The notes below the pieces were generated by a model. That model had not been told where the DNA came from, made no database searches, and saw nothing but the letters and a program-made list of their open reading frames with translations. From the NCBI RefSeq assembly GCF_002162355.1, contig NZ_CP021434.1, positions 2,332,501-2,396,500 on the forward strand: 64,000 bases of DNA, written 5' to 3'. Made by a program: the position numbers and the translations under genes. Of this stretch, positions 18,053 to 27,207 are shown one piece after another (the first letter of the stretch is position 1; each line of letters begins with the position of its first letter). Origin of the DNA: Tumebacillus avium (GTDB lineage Bacteria > Bacillota > Bacilli > Tumebacillales > Tumebacillaceae).

Positions 18053-19385
18053 AGAAGCTGCGCAGTACTTCAAGGAGGAGCCCGGCTTTCACCGGCTCCT
18101 TTCCTTGTTGATCAAGAGATACTACAGCCTGGGCCGCATCGGCGGCAGCGTGCGGCTGGAGCGGATGACCGAACGAGAGAAAAACGAGCTGTCTCGTTTC
18201 TTCAATAAAAATTATCGCCGCCAAGATCAAGTTTCGATCACCATGGAGCAGTTTGAGAAAGCATTGCAAGCCACCCGATTTGCCGAGGTGGATCTGTACG
18301 AGCTTCTGACGGAGTACAACGGCGCTCCGCTTCGCACAAAAGCAGAAGTCAAGGCGAGCCAACAAGAACAGCGCGCCCGATTCTTCACAGGTCTGTTTCG
18401 CGCTTGGAAGCATCCGCAAGCAGCCCGTTTGCTGGAAGCCATTCTGCAAAAGCAGGAGGGAACCCGCCGACTGCACCGCTGCTACGATGACAATCCAACA
18501 GAACTCCGGGCGAATCTGAAAACGGCGATGCGTGCTTTGCAACAACTGCCGCTCGCGAAGCCGATGCGTCTCCCGCTGTTTGCGGCTTCTGTTACTGGCA
18601 ATCCCCATGCGTTCGACAAGAAGTTCAGCTCGGGAAAGATCTTCTTGGATCTGCTTCACCTGCTGGCCGATGGAAAAGGGGGCAAGAACGACAGCGAAGC
18701 CTTGACGGAATTGCTGTTTTCCTTTGGGTTGTTGCGAGATGACTTGCTGAACAACGTGTCCTGTACGGGCTTGATGGCATTTCATCGAGAGTCCGGGCAG
18801 CCGATTTTGTCCTGGCAGGCCGCTTTTCACGAAAAGCGCGTGCAAATTCTTCCGTTGCGTGATCTCGTGCAACCTCTGTCGATCCGTCCGGCCAGCACGG
18901 CCAACCTCGTGTTTGTCGTTGAGAATTCCGGCGTTTTTTCAGCGCTGTTGGACGAGTTTGCAGACGCGCCGCACGACCCGCCGATGGTCTGTGTGAACGG
19001 GCAGTGCAAGCTGGCCTCGCTGCTATTGATCGACGCGCTGGCACAAAGCGGGGCGACCGTGTACTACTCAGGTGATTTTGATCCGGAGGGATTGTCCATC
19101 GCCGACCGGCTGGTGCAACGACACCCGCAGCACGTGGTGCTGTGGCGGATGGGGCGAGAGGAGTACCAACGCTGCCGCTCGGACAAGACGGTTGACTCGC
19201 GCAGGCTTAAACAGTTGGAGCGGCTGCAGTCGCCATCGCTTGCCGAGGCAAAAGCAGCGCTGGCACAAAGCAAACGGGCGGGGTATCAGGAGCAGTTGCT
19301 TCCTCTGCTCAAAAGGGATATTCTGCAACATTTCTACGATCACCAGAGAAGTCAGGGGGAAGACAAGTATGCAAATCTTGGTTGA
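18039..19385 (+). CDS. jetD: Wadjet type II nuclease JetD (DUF2399, TOPRIM domain)
   Basis: Topoisomerase-like nuclease subunit of Wadjet (448 aa) that cleaves the plasmid trapped by JetABC. The C-terminal TOPRIM domain is visible: LVFVVENSGVFSALLDEF supplies the conserved Glu and VYYSGDFDPEGLSIADRL the DxD pair; KRDILQHFYDHQ ends the protein. The N-terminal half is basic and helical. Its reading frame begins inside jetC and ends 17 nt inside cas1, an unusual coupling of Wadjet to the CRISPR adaptation genes. Confidence 0.88.
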   Translation: MTLRKEAAQYFKEEPGFHRLLSLLIKRYYSLGRIGGSVRLERMTEREKNELSRFFNKNYRRQDQVSITMEQFEKALQATRFAEVDLYELLTEYNGAPLRTKAEVKASQQEQRARFFTGLFRAWKHPQAARLLEAILQKQEGTRRLHRCYDDNPTELRANLKTAMRALQQLPLAKPMRLPLFAASVTGNPHAFDKKFSSGKIFLDLLHLLADGKGGKNDSEALTELLFSFGLLRDDLLNNVSCTGLMAFHRESGQPILSWQAAFHEKRVQILPLRDLVQPLSIRPASTANLVFVVENSGVFSALLDEFADAPHDPPMVCVNGQCKLASLLLIDALAQSGATVYYSGDFDPEGLSIADRLVQRHPQHVVLWRMGREEYQRCRSDKTVDSRRLKQLERLQSPSLAEAKAALAQSKRAGYQEQLLPLLKRDILQHFYDHQRSQGEDKYANLG

Positions 19386-20373
19386 CGGTTTCGGCACGTC
19401 GATTCGCAAAACAAGCGAGCGTTTGGTCGTGCGCGACAAAGACAAAAAAATCATTCAGGAAGTCCCCTTTTTCGACCTTGACGACATCCTCATTCTGTCG
19501 CGCGGGATCACGCTCTCCTCAGACGTGATCGAAAGCTGCGCCGAGCAGGGCATCCAGATTCATTTTCTCACCTCGCAAGGGCGACCGTTTGCTAAATTAG
19601 TGTCGCCTGGATTGCAAGCCACCGTCGCCACGCGGAGGGCGCAGATCAGCGCTTACGAAGACGGGCGGGGTGTGGAGATCAGCAAGCTGTTCGTCGGGGC
19701 AAAACTGCGCGCCCAGCTTAACCTGGTCAAATACTGGGCGAAAAACCGGCGCGGCCAAGACATTGCCGGGCAACTGAAACGGGCGGCCGACAAGATCGAG
19801 GAACGCATCGCCGAGCTGGAGGGCATTGATGGTGCACGGATTGAAGAGATCCGCCAGACGATCATGTCCTGTGAGGGCCGGGCTGCCAGCGTGTATTGGG
19901 AGGTCGTGAAGGCGTTGGTGCCCGACGCGCTGGGCTTTACCAGCCGGGATCATCGCGGTGCGCAAGACCCGGTCAATGCGGTCTTGAATTACGGCTACGG
20001 GATCTTGAAGTCGGAGATCTCCAAAGTGGTGTTGCTCGCCGGATTGGAAGAGTGTGCCGGCTTCTTGCATGCTGACCGTTCCGGACGGCCCTCTTTTGTA
20101 CTCGACTTTATGGAAGAGTTTCGTCAGCCGATCGTCGATCGGCCATTGATTTCACTTTTGAATAAGGGATTCACCCCGGTTGTCAAAGACGGTGCGTTGT
20201 CGGGCGATACGAGGCGCACCATCTCCCAGGCGATTCAAGAGCGTCTGGAAGGCAAAGACCGCTACGAAGGCCGGCGCTGCCAATTGCGGACGATCGTGCA
20301 GCGTCAGGCACACCATCTCGCCACCTATTTTCGCGGCGAACGAAACTATAAACCATTTGTCTGGAGCTGGTAG
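19369..20373 (+). CDS. cas1: CRISPR integrase Cas1
   Basis: Cas1 integrase (334 aa), which with Cas2 inserts new spacers at the leader end of arrays. The start is the ATG at 19369 inside the jetD frame, with GGGGGAAG just upstream; the protein then begins MQILVDGFGT as in other Cas1. The catalytic metal ligands are present: E169 (SCEGRAASVYW), H234 (GFLHADRSGR) and D246/E249 (FVLDFMEEFRQP). The C-terminal Cas1 helix (LSGDTRRTISQAIQERL) is intact. It belongs with the type I-D effector further downstream, but is separated from it by two helicase-nuclease genes and fused operonically to Wadjet. Confidence 0.97.
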   Translation: MQILVDGFGTSIRKTSERLVVRDKDKKIIQEVPFFDLDDILILSRGITLSSDVIESCAEQGIQIHFLTSQGRPFAKLVSPGLQATVATRRAQISAYEDGRGVEISKLFVGAKLRAQLNLVKYWAKNRRGQDIAGQLKRAADKIEERIAELEGIDGARIEEIRQTIMSCEGRAASVYWEVVKALVPDALGFTSRDHRGAQDPVNAVLNYGYGILKSEISKVVLLAGLEECAGFLHADRSGRPSFVLDFMEEFRQPIVDRPLISLLNKGFTPVVKDGALSGDTRRTISQAIQERLEGKDRYEGRRCQLRTIVQRQAHHLATYFRGERNYKPFVWSW

Positions 20374-20375
20374 CC

Positions 20376-20630
20376 GTGCAATTGCTCGTGATCTATGACG
20401 TTGAAAACGACCGCACCCGCGTCAAGGTGTCGGAAGCTCTTAAAGATTACGGTCTGTCGCGCATCCAATACAGCGCTTTTCAAGGGAATTTGTCCCCCAA
20501 TCGGATGCAGGAGCTGTACTATCGATTGAAAACCACGCTGGGCGTTGAAGTCGGCAATATCCAGATGTTCCCGATTTGTGACAAAGACGCCAAGCAGATT
20601 AAGGAGATCGAAAATGTGTCCTGTGGCTGA
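20376..20630 (+). CDS. cas2: CRISPR adaptation protein Cas2
   Basis: 84-aa Cas2 with the ferredoxin-fold start MQLLVIYDVENDRTRVKVSE and the conserved Asp (D8) after beta-1. RLSRIQYSAFQG-like RNA/DNA-contact region is present (LSRIQYSAFQGNLS). It starts with GTG two bases after the cas1 stop and overlaps cas4 by 17 nt, so cas1-cas2-cas4 are translated together. It is the homodimeric centre of the Cas1-Cas2 integration complex. Confidence 0.96.
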   Translation: MQLLVIYDVENDRTRVKVSEALKDYGLSRIQYSAFQGNLSPNRMQELYYRLKTTLGVEVGNIQMFPICDKDAKQIKEIENVSCG

Positions 20631-21219
20631 AGACCTGATCCCGCTTGCGGTGACCGACCTCAAACAATATTTGTATTGTCCGCGCATTCCCTACTTTCAG
20701 CATGTCCTCAATGTGCCGCGCCCTGTGACGTATAAGATGAAACACGGCACGTTGCAGCATCTGGAGCTGGACCGTCTGGAAAAGCGGCGCGGCCTGCGCT
20801 CCTACGGACTGCGTGAAGGGCAGCGCATGTTTCATCTGGCAGTGACCAGCCCGGGATTAGGGTTGCACGGCATCTTGGATCTGGTGGTGAAGTACGAGGG
20901 CAAACAAGAGACGCGCTATCTGCCGATCGAGTTCAAACATCAAGAGGGTCCGGTGCATACGAACGTCAAGTATCAACTCGCCGCCTACGCGCTGCTGCTG
21001 GAAGAAGCGTATGGGACAGCTGTACACGATGGTGTCGTCTATCAGATCCCGGGCAAGACGGTGCGGCACGTGCGCATCACCGATGAAATGAGAACCTACG
21101 TACAGCATACGCTGTCCGCCATCCGCAACATGATGCGAAACGAAGCGTTCCCCGACCCGAAGACGAGAGCCCGCTGCGGCGATTGTGAATACAGGAGGTA
21201 CTGCAATGACATCCGCTAA
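20614..21219 (+). CDS. cas4: CRISPR-associated exonuclease Cas4
   Basis: 201-aa Cas4, a RecB-like nuclease with a 4Fe-4S cluster that trims prespacers and selects the PAM. The cluster Cys are seen in LYCPRIPYFQ (C22) and in the C-terminal CGDCEYRRYC. Nuclease residues appear in GILDLVVKYEG and LPIEFKHQEG, followed by the QLAAYALLLEE helix. The ATG at 20614 is set by AAGGAGAT five bases upstream and overlaps the end of cas2. Its stop overlaps the ribosome site and start of the AddB-like gene. Confidence 0.95.
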   Translation: MCPVAEDLIPLAVTDLKQYLYCPRIPYFQHVLNVPRPVTYKMKHGTLQHLELDRLEKRRGLRSYGLREGQRMFHLAVTSPGLGLHGILDLVVKYEGKQETRYLPIEFKHQEGPVHTNVKYQLAAYALLLEEAYGTAVHDGVVYQIPGKTVRHVRITDEMRTYVQHTLSAIRNMMRNEAFPDPKTRARCGDCEYRRYCNDIR

Positions 21220-23845
21220 CCGACTGCTGTTTATCGCCAGTCATCCGCTGCTGCTCCAGCGTCGCCGTCATGAACTGACCGTGCAAGCGGGCGGTTGGAT
21301 CGGCATTCAGTGGCTGACGCTGGCTCAGTTTACGGACAAACTGCTGGAAGCAAACGGTTTGGCGTACATCCGGGTGACGCAGCCGCTCCGGGAAGAGATC
21401 GTGGAGAGCCTGGTGCAACACTTGGGGGTGAAAGGGGAGCTTCCGCACTTGCAGGCCGCGATGATGCACCCCGGGATGAGCAAATCGATTGCGCTCTGGT
21501 TAGAGGACTTATGCAAAGGAAAAGGAGCGGGATGGGAACAGGCGCTTGCACAGTCTCCAGACCCGTTGCTGCAGGAACTGCACACGGTGGCAACCGCTTA
21601 TTTCCATTGGACGCTGACGGCGGACACTCCTTATAAAGAAGCGGAGCAACTTTACAGGAGAGCTGCAGCCCTGCTCCGGGAGCAGGAACTGCCGGGGTGG
21701 TTCGGAGAGCGGGTGATGGCAGAAGGCGTGCTGGCGGGCACTGCTGGTGAGCGCGAACTGCTGCAAGCGCTCCAAGAGCTGGACCGCGAAGTTGCGCTCA
21801 ACTTCACTTTTGAAGAAAAAGCGAACCGGGACGAACCTGTCGCATTTCACTGGTACCAGGCGGAATCGGCGGCGGAGGAAGTGGAATTTTTACTGTCCGA
21901 TCTAAGGGATCGCAACGAGTGTGCCATCGTGGTGCCGAATGAAGAGTACCGCAGACGGGTGAATCGGGAACTGAGCGCCACTTTCGGGCTGAAGCAGCCG
22001 GAGAACATTCCGTTGATCCATGAACGAGCGGTGCAGCAACTGCTGCTGTTGCTTCAGTTGAAAAAGACGGACGGTGAACGGGAGACCGTGATGCAAGCCG
22101 CTTGCGCATTCTCTGAGGTGTCAGGCATGGACTCGCAGGAACTGGCTTGGGGCAGGGAACAGCTGCGGTTGACCGGGATTGCCGGCGGGTTGGAGCGGAT
22201 GTCACGGTTCTTTCACTCCGAAGCGGCTCGCAGCAGCAAACGGCTGGAGCATCTAGGGGAGGCTGATGAAGGCGAACCGGTGCGCAGACGGCTGCGGGGA
22301 GCACGATCTTGGCTGCGAATGCTTCGGGTGATGCGGGGCCTGATCAGCCAAATGCCGTCCAATTCGACATGGGCGGGCTATGCCCAGGCGATGAATCGGT
22401 GGCTGGAACATCGCTACGTACAGCCTCTGGAGAGCGTCCGCACCCTCTTGCGCCATCGGGAGGAGATCGACACCGCATGGGCGGCAGGCACGCAGAACGA
22501 GCCCATCCCTTTTCCCCGCTTTCAACAATGGTTTCAACAACGGGTCAGCGCCACACCGCTTGAACAGGAAGGGGCGAAAGTCGCCGAGCTTGCTGTTTTG
22601 CTGCCGGAGGAGTGCGCCGGAGTCACGTTTAAAAGGCTGTATCTGCTCGGAATGGCTGACGAACTGCTTCCCGGCACCTATGCTCCTCATTGGATCTGGG
22701 AGCTTTGCCAGCGGGGCGGGATCTTCCCGGTCGGACAGATCCCGGATCGGCATAGCCACGAACAGGAGCAGTTGCTTCGGCTCGCCTGTGTGTTTAGCGG
22801 TCAGGCCCAAGCGGTGATCGCCTTCGCCCCGCGCCAAGTGGGCCGAGGGCAGCCGGCATCGCCTTGCCGTTTCCTGCTGGCCGAATTCGGGGAGCCGGAG
22901 GAGCGGGAACGTGTGGAGCTAAAGAAGCGGGCTCGCAGACCGGACTATGTAAGACCTCCGCAACAAGAAGTGCCGTTCTATGATCCGATGATTCCATTGC
23001 ATGTGACCGGATTGGATTTGTACAGACGATGCGCCTTCCGTTTGTTTGCCGAGCGCACCTTGCGAGTGGCCGATCATTTGGAACGCCGGGACGGAATCAC
23101 GGCTCTCGACCGCGGCAATCTCCTGCACCGCGCACTGCGTCTCACGTTTGCAGAACAGGGCACAACGGACGAGATCGTGCAGCGTGCCGAGGCGCTGCTT
23201 ACGGAGGAACTGGCTCAGTTTGAAGCGAGGTGGCACCTGTCCGACACGATCTGGCAAAGTCAGAAAGCCGCCATGCAACAGGAATTTCGCGCTTTTATAC
23301 AAGGCGAGGCGGAGCGGGTGGCCGGGCAAGGGATCCAAACGTATGCGGAATGGGGATTTGGCATCGTGCATGCTGAAAAAATGTCGGCCGATTCGACGCC
23401 GGAACCTTTGGTGTTGCAAGATGAAGAACGGACGATGCGCTTATGCGGGATCGTGGATCGCATTGACGTCTTGAACGGCAGCTATTCGGTCATTGATTAC
23501 AAGTTGTCCAACTCCCCGGCATCAAAAGCCATTGCCGAAGGAGAAGACTGGCAGATCGCCTTGTACTTGTTGGCATACCGGCATTTTGCGGCAGGGACGG
23601 TCCTGCCGAAACAGGGGCGCTATGCCGTTCTTCGCGAAGCAGGGGACGGGGGCGAGATCAGCTTCGAAGCGGATGGCAGCGATTTTCAAAGTTTTGCAGA
23701 TCGTTTGAAAGACGACGTCTTGCAAGTGACCGACCGGCTCGTGGCAGGCGATGTGATGCCTCGTCCTTGGAAAGCGAGCGAGTGCAAGACCTGCTCTTTG
23801 CGACAGGTCTGCAGACATGAAGAAGTGCGACAGGGGGATGCCTAA
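21206..23845 (+). CDS. AddB-like (RecB-family) nuclease lacking a Walker A motif
   Basis: 879-aa protein related to AddB/RexB of the AddAB helicase-nuclease. The C-terminal PD-(D/E)XK nuclease is complete: RGNLLHRALRLTF, then YSVIDYKLSN and QIALYLLAYRHF. The four Cys of the AddB iron-sulfur clasp are present (one in YRRCAFRLF, three in CKTCSLRQVC). The N-terminus LLFIASHPLLLQRRRHELT has no P-loop, unlike typical AddB, which is also longer (about 1150 aa). The ATG at 21206 follows GGAGG by six bases; this site lies inside the end of cas4. It overlaps the AddA-like gene. It may be either the cell's main AddB or an adaptation-dedicated homologue. Confidence 0.82.
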   Translation: MTSANRLLFIASHPLLLQRRRHELTVQAGGWIGIQWLTLAQFTDKLLEANGLAYIRVTQPLREEIVESLVQHLGVKGELPHLQAAMMHPGMSKSIALWLEDLCKGKGAGWEQALAQSPDPLLQELHTVATAYFHWTLTADTPYKEAEQLYRRAAALLREQELPGWFGERVMAEGVLAGTAGERELLQALQELDREVALNFTFEEKANRDEPVAFHWYQAESAAEEVEFLLSDLRDRNECAIVVPNEEYRRRVNRELSATFGLKQPENIPLIHERAVQQLLLLLQLKKTDGERETVMQAACAFSEVSGMDSQELAWGREQLRLTGIAGGLERMSRFFHSEAARSSKRLEHLGEADEGEPVRRRLRGARSWLRMLRVMRGLISQMPSNSTWAGYAQAMNRWLEHRYVQPLESVRTLLRHREEIDTAWAAGTQNEPIPFPRFQQWFQQRVSATPLEQEGAKVAELAVLLPEECAGVTFKRLYLLGMADELLPGTYAPHWIWELCQRGGIFPVGQIPDRHSHEQEQLLRLACVFSGQAQAVIAFAPRQVGRGQPASPCRFLLAEFGEPEERERVELKKRARRPDYVRPPQQEVPFYDPMIPLHVTGLDLYRRCAFRLFAERTLRVADHLERRDGITALDRGNLLHRALRLTFAEQGTTDEIVQRAEALLTEELAQFEARWHLSDTIWQSQKAAMQQEFRAFIQGEAERVAGQGIQTYAEWGFGIVHAEKMSADSTPEPLVLQDEERTMRLCGIVDRIDVLNGSYSVIDYKLSNSPASKAIAEGEDWQIALYLLAYRHFAAGTVLPKQGRYAVLREAGDGGEISFEADGSDFQSFADRLKDDVLQVTDRLVAGDVMPRPWKASECKTCSLRQVCRHEEVRQGDA

Positions 23846-26800
23846 CTTGATCGAGTTGACGAAAATGCAACAGCAAGCGGTTGAAGCCAAAGGCGAACGA
23901 ATTCTCGTGTCGGCCGGAGCGGGATCGGGCAAGACGAGGGTACTGGTCGAACGTTTTGCCCACCTCGTGGAACAGCACGGATGCCCGCCCGAGAAAATTG
24001 CAGCGCTTACCTTTACCGATCAGGCAGCAGCTGAGATGAAAGAACGCATCCTCGCCAGAATCAGAACTGGGCAGGCCGACCTGCACGTGTTGACCTTTCA
24101 CCGCTTTTGCGGGCAGATTTTGCGTGAGAACCCTCTGTTGGCAGATGTGGACCCGGCTTTTTCCATTCTGCCTGATTCCAGAGCCAAGCATCTCTTGCGC
24201 CGACTGGTGATGCAACAACTGCGCGAGTCGGAAGATCCGCAGATCGGACTGCTTTTGCAGCAGGTGCAAAGCGTTGACCTTGCGGACATCCTTTTGGCAC
24301 TGATGCAAAAAGGGCGGGAGCGCCCCCTGACGTGGGATGAGTGGCGTGTGCAGACAGAGCAGACTGCCATGGACTTGCGCAAGCGCGCATGGTCATCTTT
24401 GCAGGAGTCGTTGCGAGCCTTGCAGGAATTTGAGCAGAGCCGAGTTGTCACGGCTCCGGGCACAGTGCTGCGCATGGAGAAGATCGGGAAACTGTGGAAC
24501 GGTCTTTCGCCGCAACTTCGAGCTTCCGGTCCGGAACGGTGGGACGCAGATGCAGTTTCCGAGATGTATCCTGTGCTGGAAGCGATCATGTCAGAAGTGA
24601 CGCTGACGGTCGCACAAGCTGCCAAACCGTTGTTTGCCAGACTCAGCAAACTCAAGAAAGAAAAGCTTTGGGAAGACCTCTTAACCGACCAGACAGCTAG
24701 CCTGCGTCATTCCTTGTTCGATCTCATGAGCCGGACGCATCGCGAGTATGAGGCCAGCAAACAGACGGCCGGCTGGTGTGATTTTAGCGACTTGCAGGAC
24801 CGGGTGTATCACCTGCTCAGCCGGCATCAGGGCGTTCGGGAGCGCTATGGCAGTTTGTACTCGCACGTGCTGGTCGATGAGTATCAGGACACCAATCCGC
24901 TACAGCAGGCGATTTTAGAACTGCTGGAACAAGGCCGTCGAGAAACGAACACTGCGGGGTCCCTCTTCATGGTTGGTGACCGTCGCCAGTCGATCTATCG
25001 TTTTCGCGGCGCAGAGGTCAAAGGTTTTGATGCGGTGCAGGCGGCATTGGGAGAACGGGATTGCTATCTCGAGCTAAGGGACAATTTTCGTTCAACAGCA
25101 AGTCTCCATGCGCTGGTCAGCGATCTCAGCGCCACGCTGTTTGCAGAGCCCGTTCCAGAGACAAAAGAGGCCGTGCGGGCAGATTTCCCAGACTTGGAGA
25201 TTCTGGTTCCTGCCTTCGAGGAGCGCCGTTCCATGACAGAGAGCGAAGCGCACCTCTTGGCACGCCGACTGCGCCAATTAGGTCCGGGCGTGTGGGGTGA
25301 CACAGCGATCCTGTTGCAAACGCGCACTCATCTTGCTGTATTTGCGAAGGCGCTGCATTCCTCCGGTATTCCTTATGTGATGCACGAGGACAGCCGTTTT
25401 TGGAGCAGTCAGGAGGTTCAAGATCTTCTGCATGTGCTGCGCGTCCTCGCCGATCCCGAAGACGCGGTGGCTCTGCTTGGCTTCTTGCGTGGTCCGCTGA
25501 TTCGCATGCCGGATGTGGAACTGTGGAAACTGGCGGGGGCTTCGGGGCTTGTGCAGGGTTTCTGGATGGTGCAGAGCGCGGCGCGGGCAGAGCTCGAACG
25601 CTGGAGAGTAGAACTGTCCACACAGCCGCTCACCGATTGGCTGCATCATCTGCTTTATGGTGAGCGGTTGGAAGCCAAAATCGGCGGGCGTTCGCTTGGT
25701 ATCTTGGTACAGCTGGCAGAAGAAGGCGAAGAGCATGGCATTGTGACATTGGATGCACTGCTGGCTTGGTGGCGCGACCTGGAAGCCGCCGGGGAAAAAG
25801 TCTCGGGACGATCCCGGACACAAGAGCAAAACGCCGTCAAAATTATGACGATACATGCCGCCAAAGGGCTTGAGTTCCCCATCGTCTGCCTGCCGGATCT
25901 CACGCACCGTCAAAGCGCGATGATGAAACGCTTCCATCTCTGTGAACAGCAGGGACTGGCCATTCGGTCGGTGGCGAAACAGGGCGGACAAACTCTTGCT
26001 TATGCCGCCGCTGCACAGCGGGAAACGGCGGCGCTGGCTGAAGAGAAAAAACGCTTATTTTATGTCGGCGTTACGAGGGCGAAGGAGAAAGTGATTCTCT
26101 CGGGGGCAGCTTCTGCCTGTACGGAGAAACGTGCGCTCGAAGAGTGTTCGAACTGGTGGGACTGGCTGCCGTTCCTGTTTCCCGACCTGCAGGAAAAGGG
26201 GCTCTGCGACAGAGAAATCCTCGGGCGCGGATGGAAGGCACAGGTGTTAAACGATGCGTCCATCCCCGTTTTTGCCAAGGTTCGTGTGCAGGAAGCGGTG
26301 GAGTTGCTGACGGAATCAGATCAAGCAGAACGCCAGGAAGTGCCGCGTCTGTTGTTCCGCCCGTCCCAAAAGATCTGGCGTGTCACTGAGCTAACGGCAC
26401 GTTTAACTGGCCAAGAGGAGAACGAGGCACCCCCGTGGATGTATCAACCACGCAGCCAGCGCGAACAGGGGTTGCGACCGCAGGAGTGGGGGCAGATCGT
26501 GCACGCGGTGTTTGAGCATTTGACACCTCATGATGATGAGCAGGCCATCCGTGCGCAGCGAATACCGGCTGCCTTGGCGCGGGCGGGATATGCGGACGCC
26601 GCCTTGACCGCCGAGGTCTGGGAGCGTATGCGCGAGGAGTTGGCGATGTACCGGCGAAGTGCACTGTTTCAAGAGATGAGCCGCGCTGTCCACCGCGAGC
26701 ATGAGGTGCCCTTTTCCATGGAACTGGCGCCCGGCCTGCAAGTGAACGGCGTAATCGACGCGCTCTGGCTGCGCGACGACGGAAAAGCCACGATTGTGGA

Positions 26801-27053
26801 TTACAAGACCCGGCGTTGTGAGACGGAACGCGAGGTGGAGCAGTTGATGGCGCAATACGGCACGCAGGTCCAGCTGTACGCTCTGGCCGTCGAGCGCTTG
26901 CTGGGCTGGGAGGTGGACCGTGTCGGTGTGTATATGACGGCAATGGGGCGGTTTGTGGAAGTGGGATATGGGAAGGAAGTGCGGGAGGAGTTGTTAAAAG
27001 GGGCGAGTTTGGTGGCGGAAAGAGAGCAGGAAGTGTGGGACCTCTCCTCGTAA
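23838..27053 (+). CDS. AddA-like UvrD-family helicase-nuclease
   Basis: About 1071-aa superfamily 1 helicase with a RecB-type nuclease domain. Motifs: I SAGAGSGKTRVLVERF, Ia ALTFTDQAAAEMKERI, II LVDEYQDTNPLQQ, III VGDRRQSIYRFRGAEV, V IMTIHAAKGLEFPIV, VI RLFYVGVTRAKEKV. At the C-terminus GQIVHAVFEHL, ATIVDYKTRRC and TQVQLYALAVERLLG give the nuclease. AddAB resects double-strand breaks to Chi; such ends are a spacer source. Start choice is open: ATG 23817, ATG 23838 and TTG 23847 all fit; the AGGGGG tract at 23831 favours the last two. Here it completes the Wadjet-cas1-cas2-cas4-add operon. Confidence 0.88.
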   Translation: MPNLIELTKMQQQAVEAKGERILVSAGAGSGKTRVLVERFAHLVEQHGCPPEKIAALTFTDQAAAEMKERILARIRTGQADLHVLTFHRFCGQILRENPLLADVDPAFSILPDSRAKHLLRRLVMQQLRESEDPQIGLLLQQVQSVDLADILLALMQKGRERPLTWDEWRVQTEQTAMDLRKRAWSSLQESLRALQEFEQSRVVTAPGTVLRMEKIGKLWNGLSPQLRASGPERWDADAVSEMYPVLEAIMSEVTLTVAQAAKPLFARLSKLKKEKLWEDLLTDQTASLRHSLFDLMSRTHREYEASKQTAGWCDFSDLQDRVYHLLSRHQGVRERYGSLYSHVLVDEYQDTNPLQQAILELLEQGRRETNTAGSLFMVGDRRQSIYRFRGAEVKGFDAVQAALGERDCYLELRDNFRSTASLHALVSDLSATLFAEPVPETKEAVRADFPDLEILVPAFEERRSMTESEAHLLARRLRQLGPGVWGDTAILLQTRTHLAVFAKALHSSGIPYVMHEDSRFWSSQEVQDLLHVLRVLADPEDAVALLGFLRGPLIRMPDVELWKLAGASGLVQGFWMVQSAARAELERWRVELSTQPLTDWLHHLLYGERLEAKIGGRSLGILVQLAEEGEEHGIVTLDALLAWWRDLEAAGEKVSGRSRTQEQNAVKIMTIHAAKGLEFPIVCLPDLTHRQSAMMKRFHLCEQQGLAIRSVAKQGGQTLAYAAAAQRETAALAEEKKRLFYVGVTRAKEKVILSGAASACTEKRALEECSNWWDWLPFLFPDLQEKGLCDREILGRGWKAQVLNDASIPVFAKVRVQEAVELLTESDQAERQEVPRLLFRPSQKIWRVTELTARLTGQEENEAPPWMYQPRSQREQGLRPQEWGQIVHAVFEHLTPHDDEQAIRAQRIPAALARAGYADAALTAEVWERMREELAMYRRSALFQEMSRAVHREHEVPFSMELAPGLQVNGVIDALWLRDDGKATIVDYKTRRCETEREVEQLMAQYGTQVQLYALAVERLLGWEVDRVGVYMTAMGRFVEVGYGKEVREELLKGASLVAEREQEVWDLSS

Positions 27054-27068
27054 GGGGGGAGGTTTTTT
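27041..27068 (+). terminator. Terminator ending the long Wadjet-adaptation operon
   Basis: CCTCTCC pairs with GGGGAGG, followed by TTTTTT. The stem overlaps the stop of the AddA-like gene. Confidence 0.8.
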
Positions 27069-27142
27069 CTAATATGAAAGATTCTTTACCTACTAAAATT
27101 TTCATTGGTTTTGGGGAGGTTCATATTCATTAGATCATGTAT

Positions 27143-27152
27143 TGTATATACT
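27143..27152 (+). promoter_or_regulatory. Possible promoter of cas6
   Basis: TATATACT at 27145-27152 resembles a -10 box in the only A+T-rich gap before cas6. No good -35 is seen, so this is tentative. Confidence 0.35.
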
Positions 27153-27207
27153 ATAGGCACAAGAAAGAATAATTGATTACGAGGTTTGTCAATACAAGGA
27201 GGATTTT

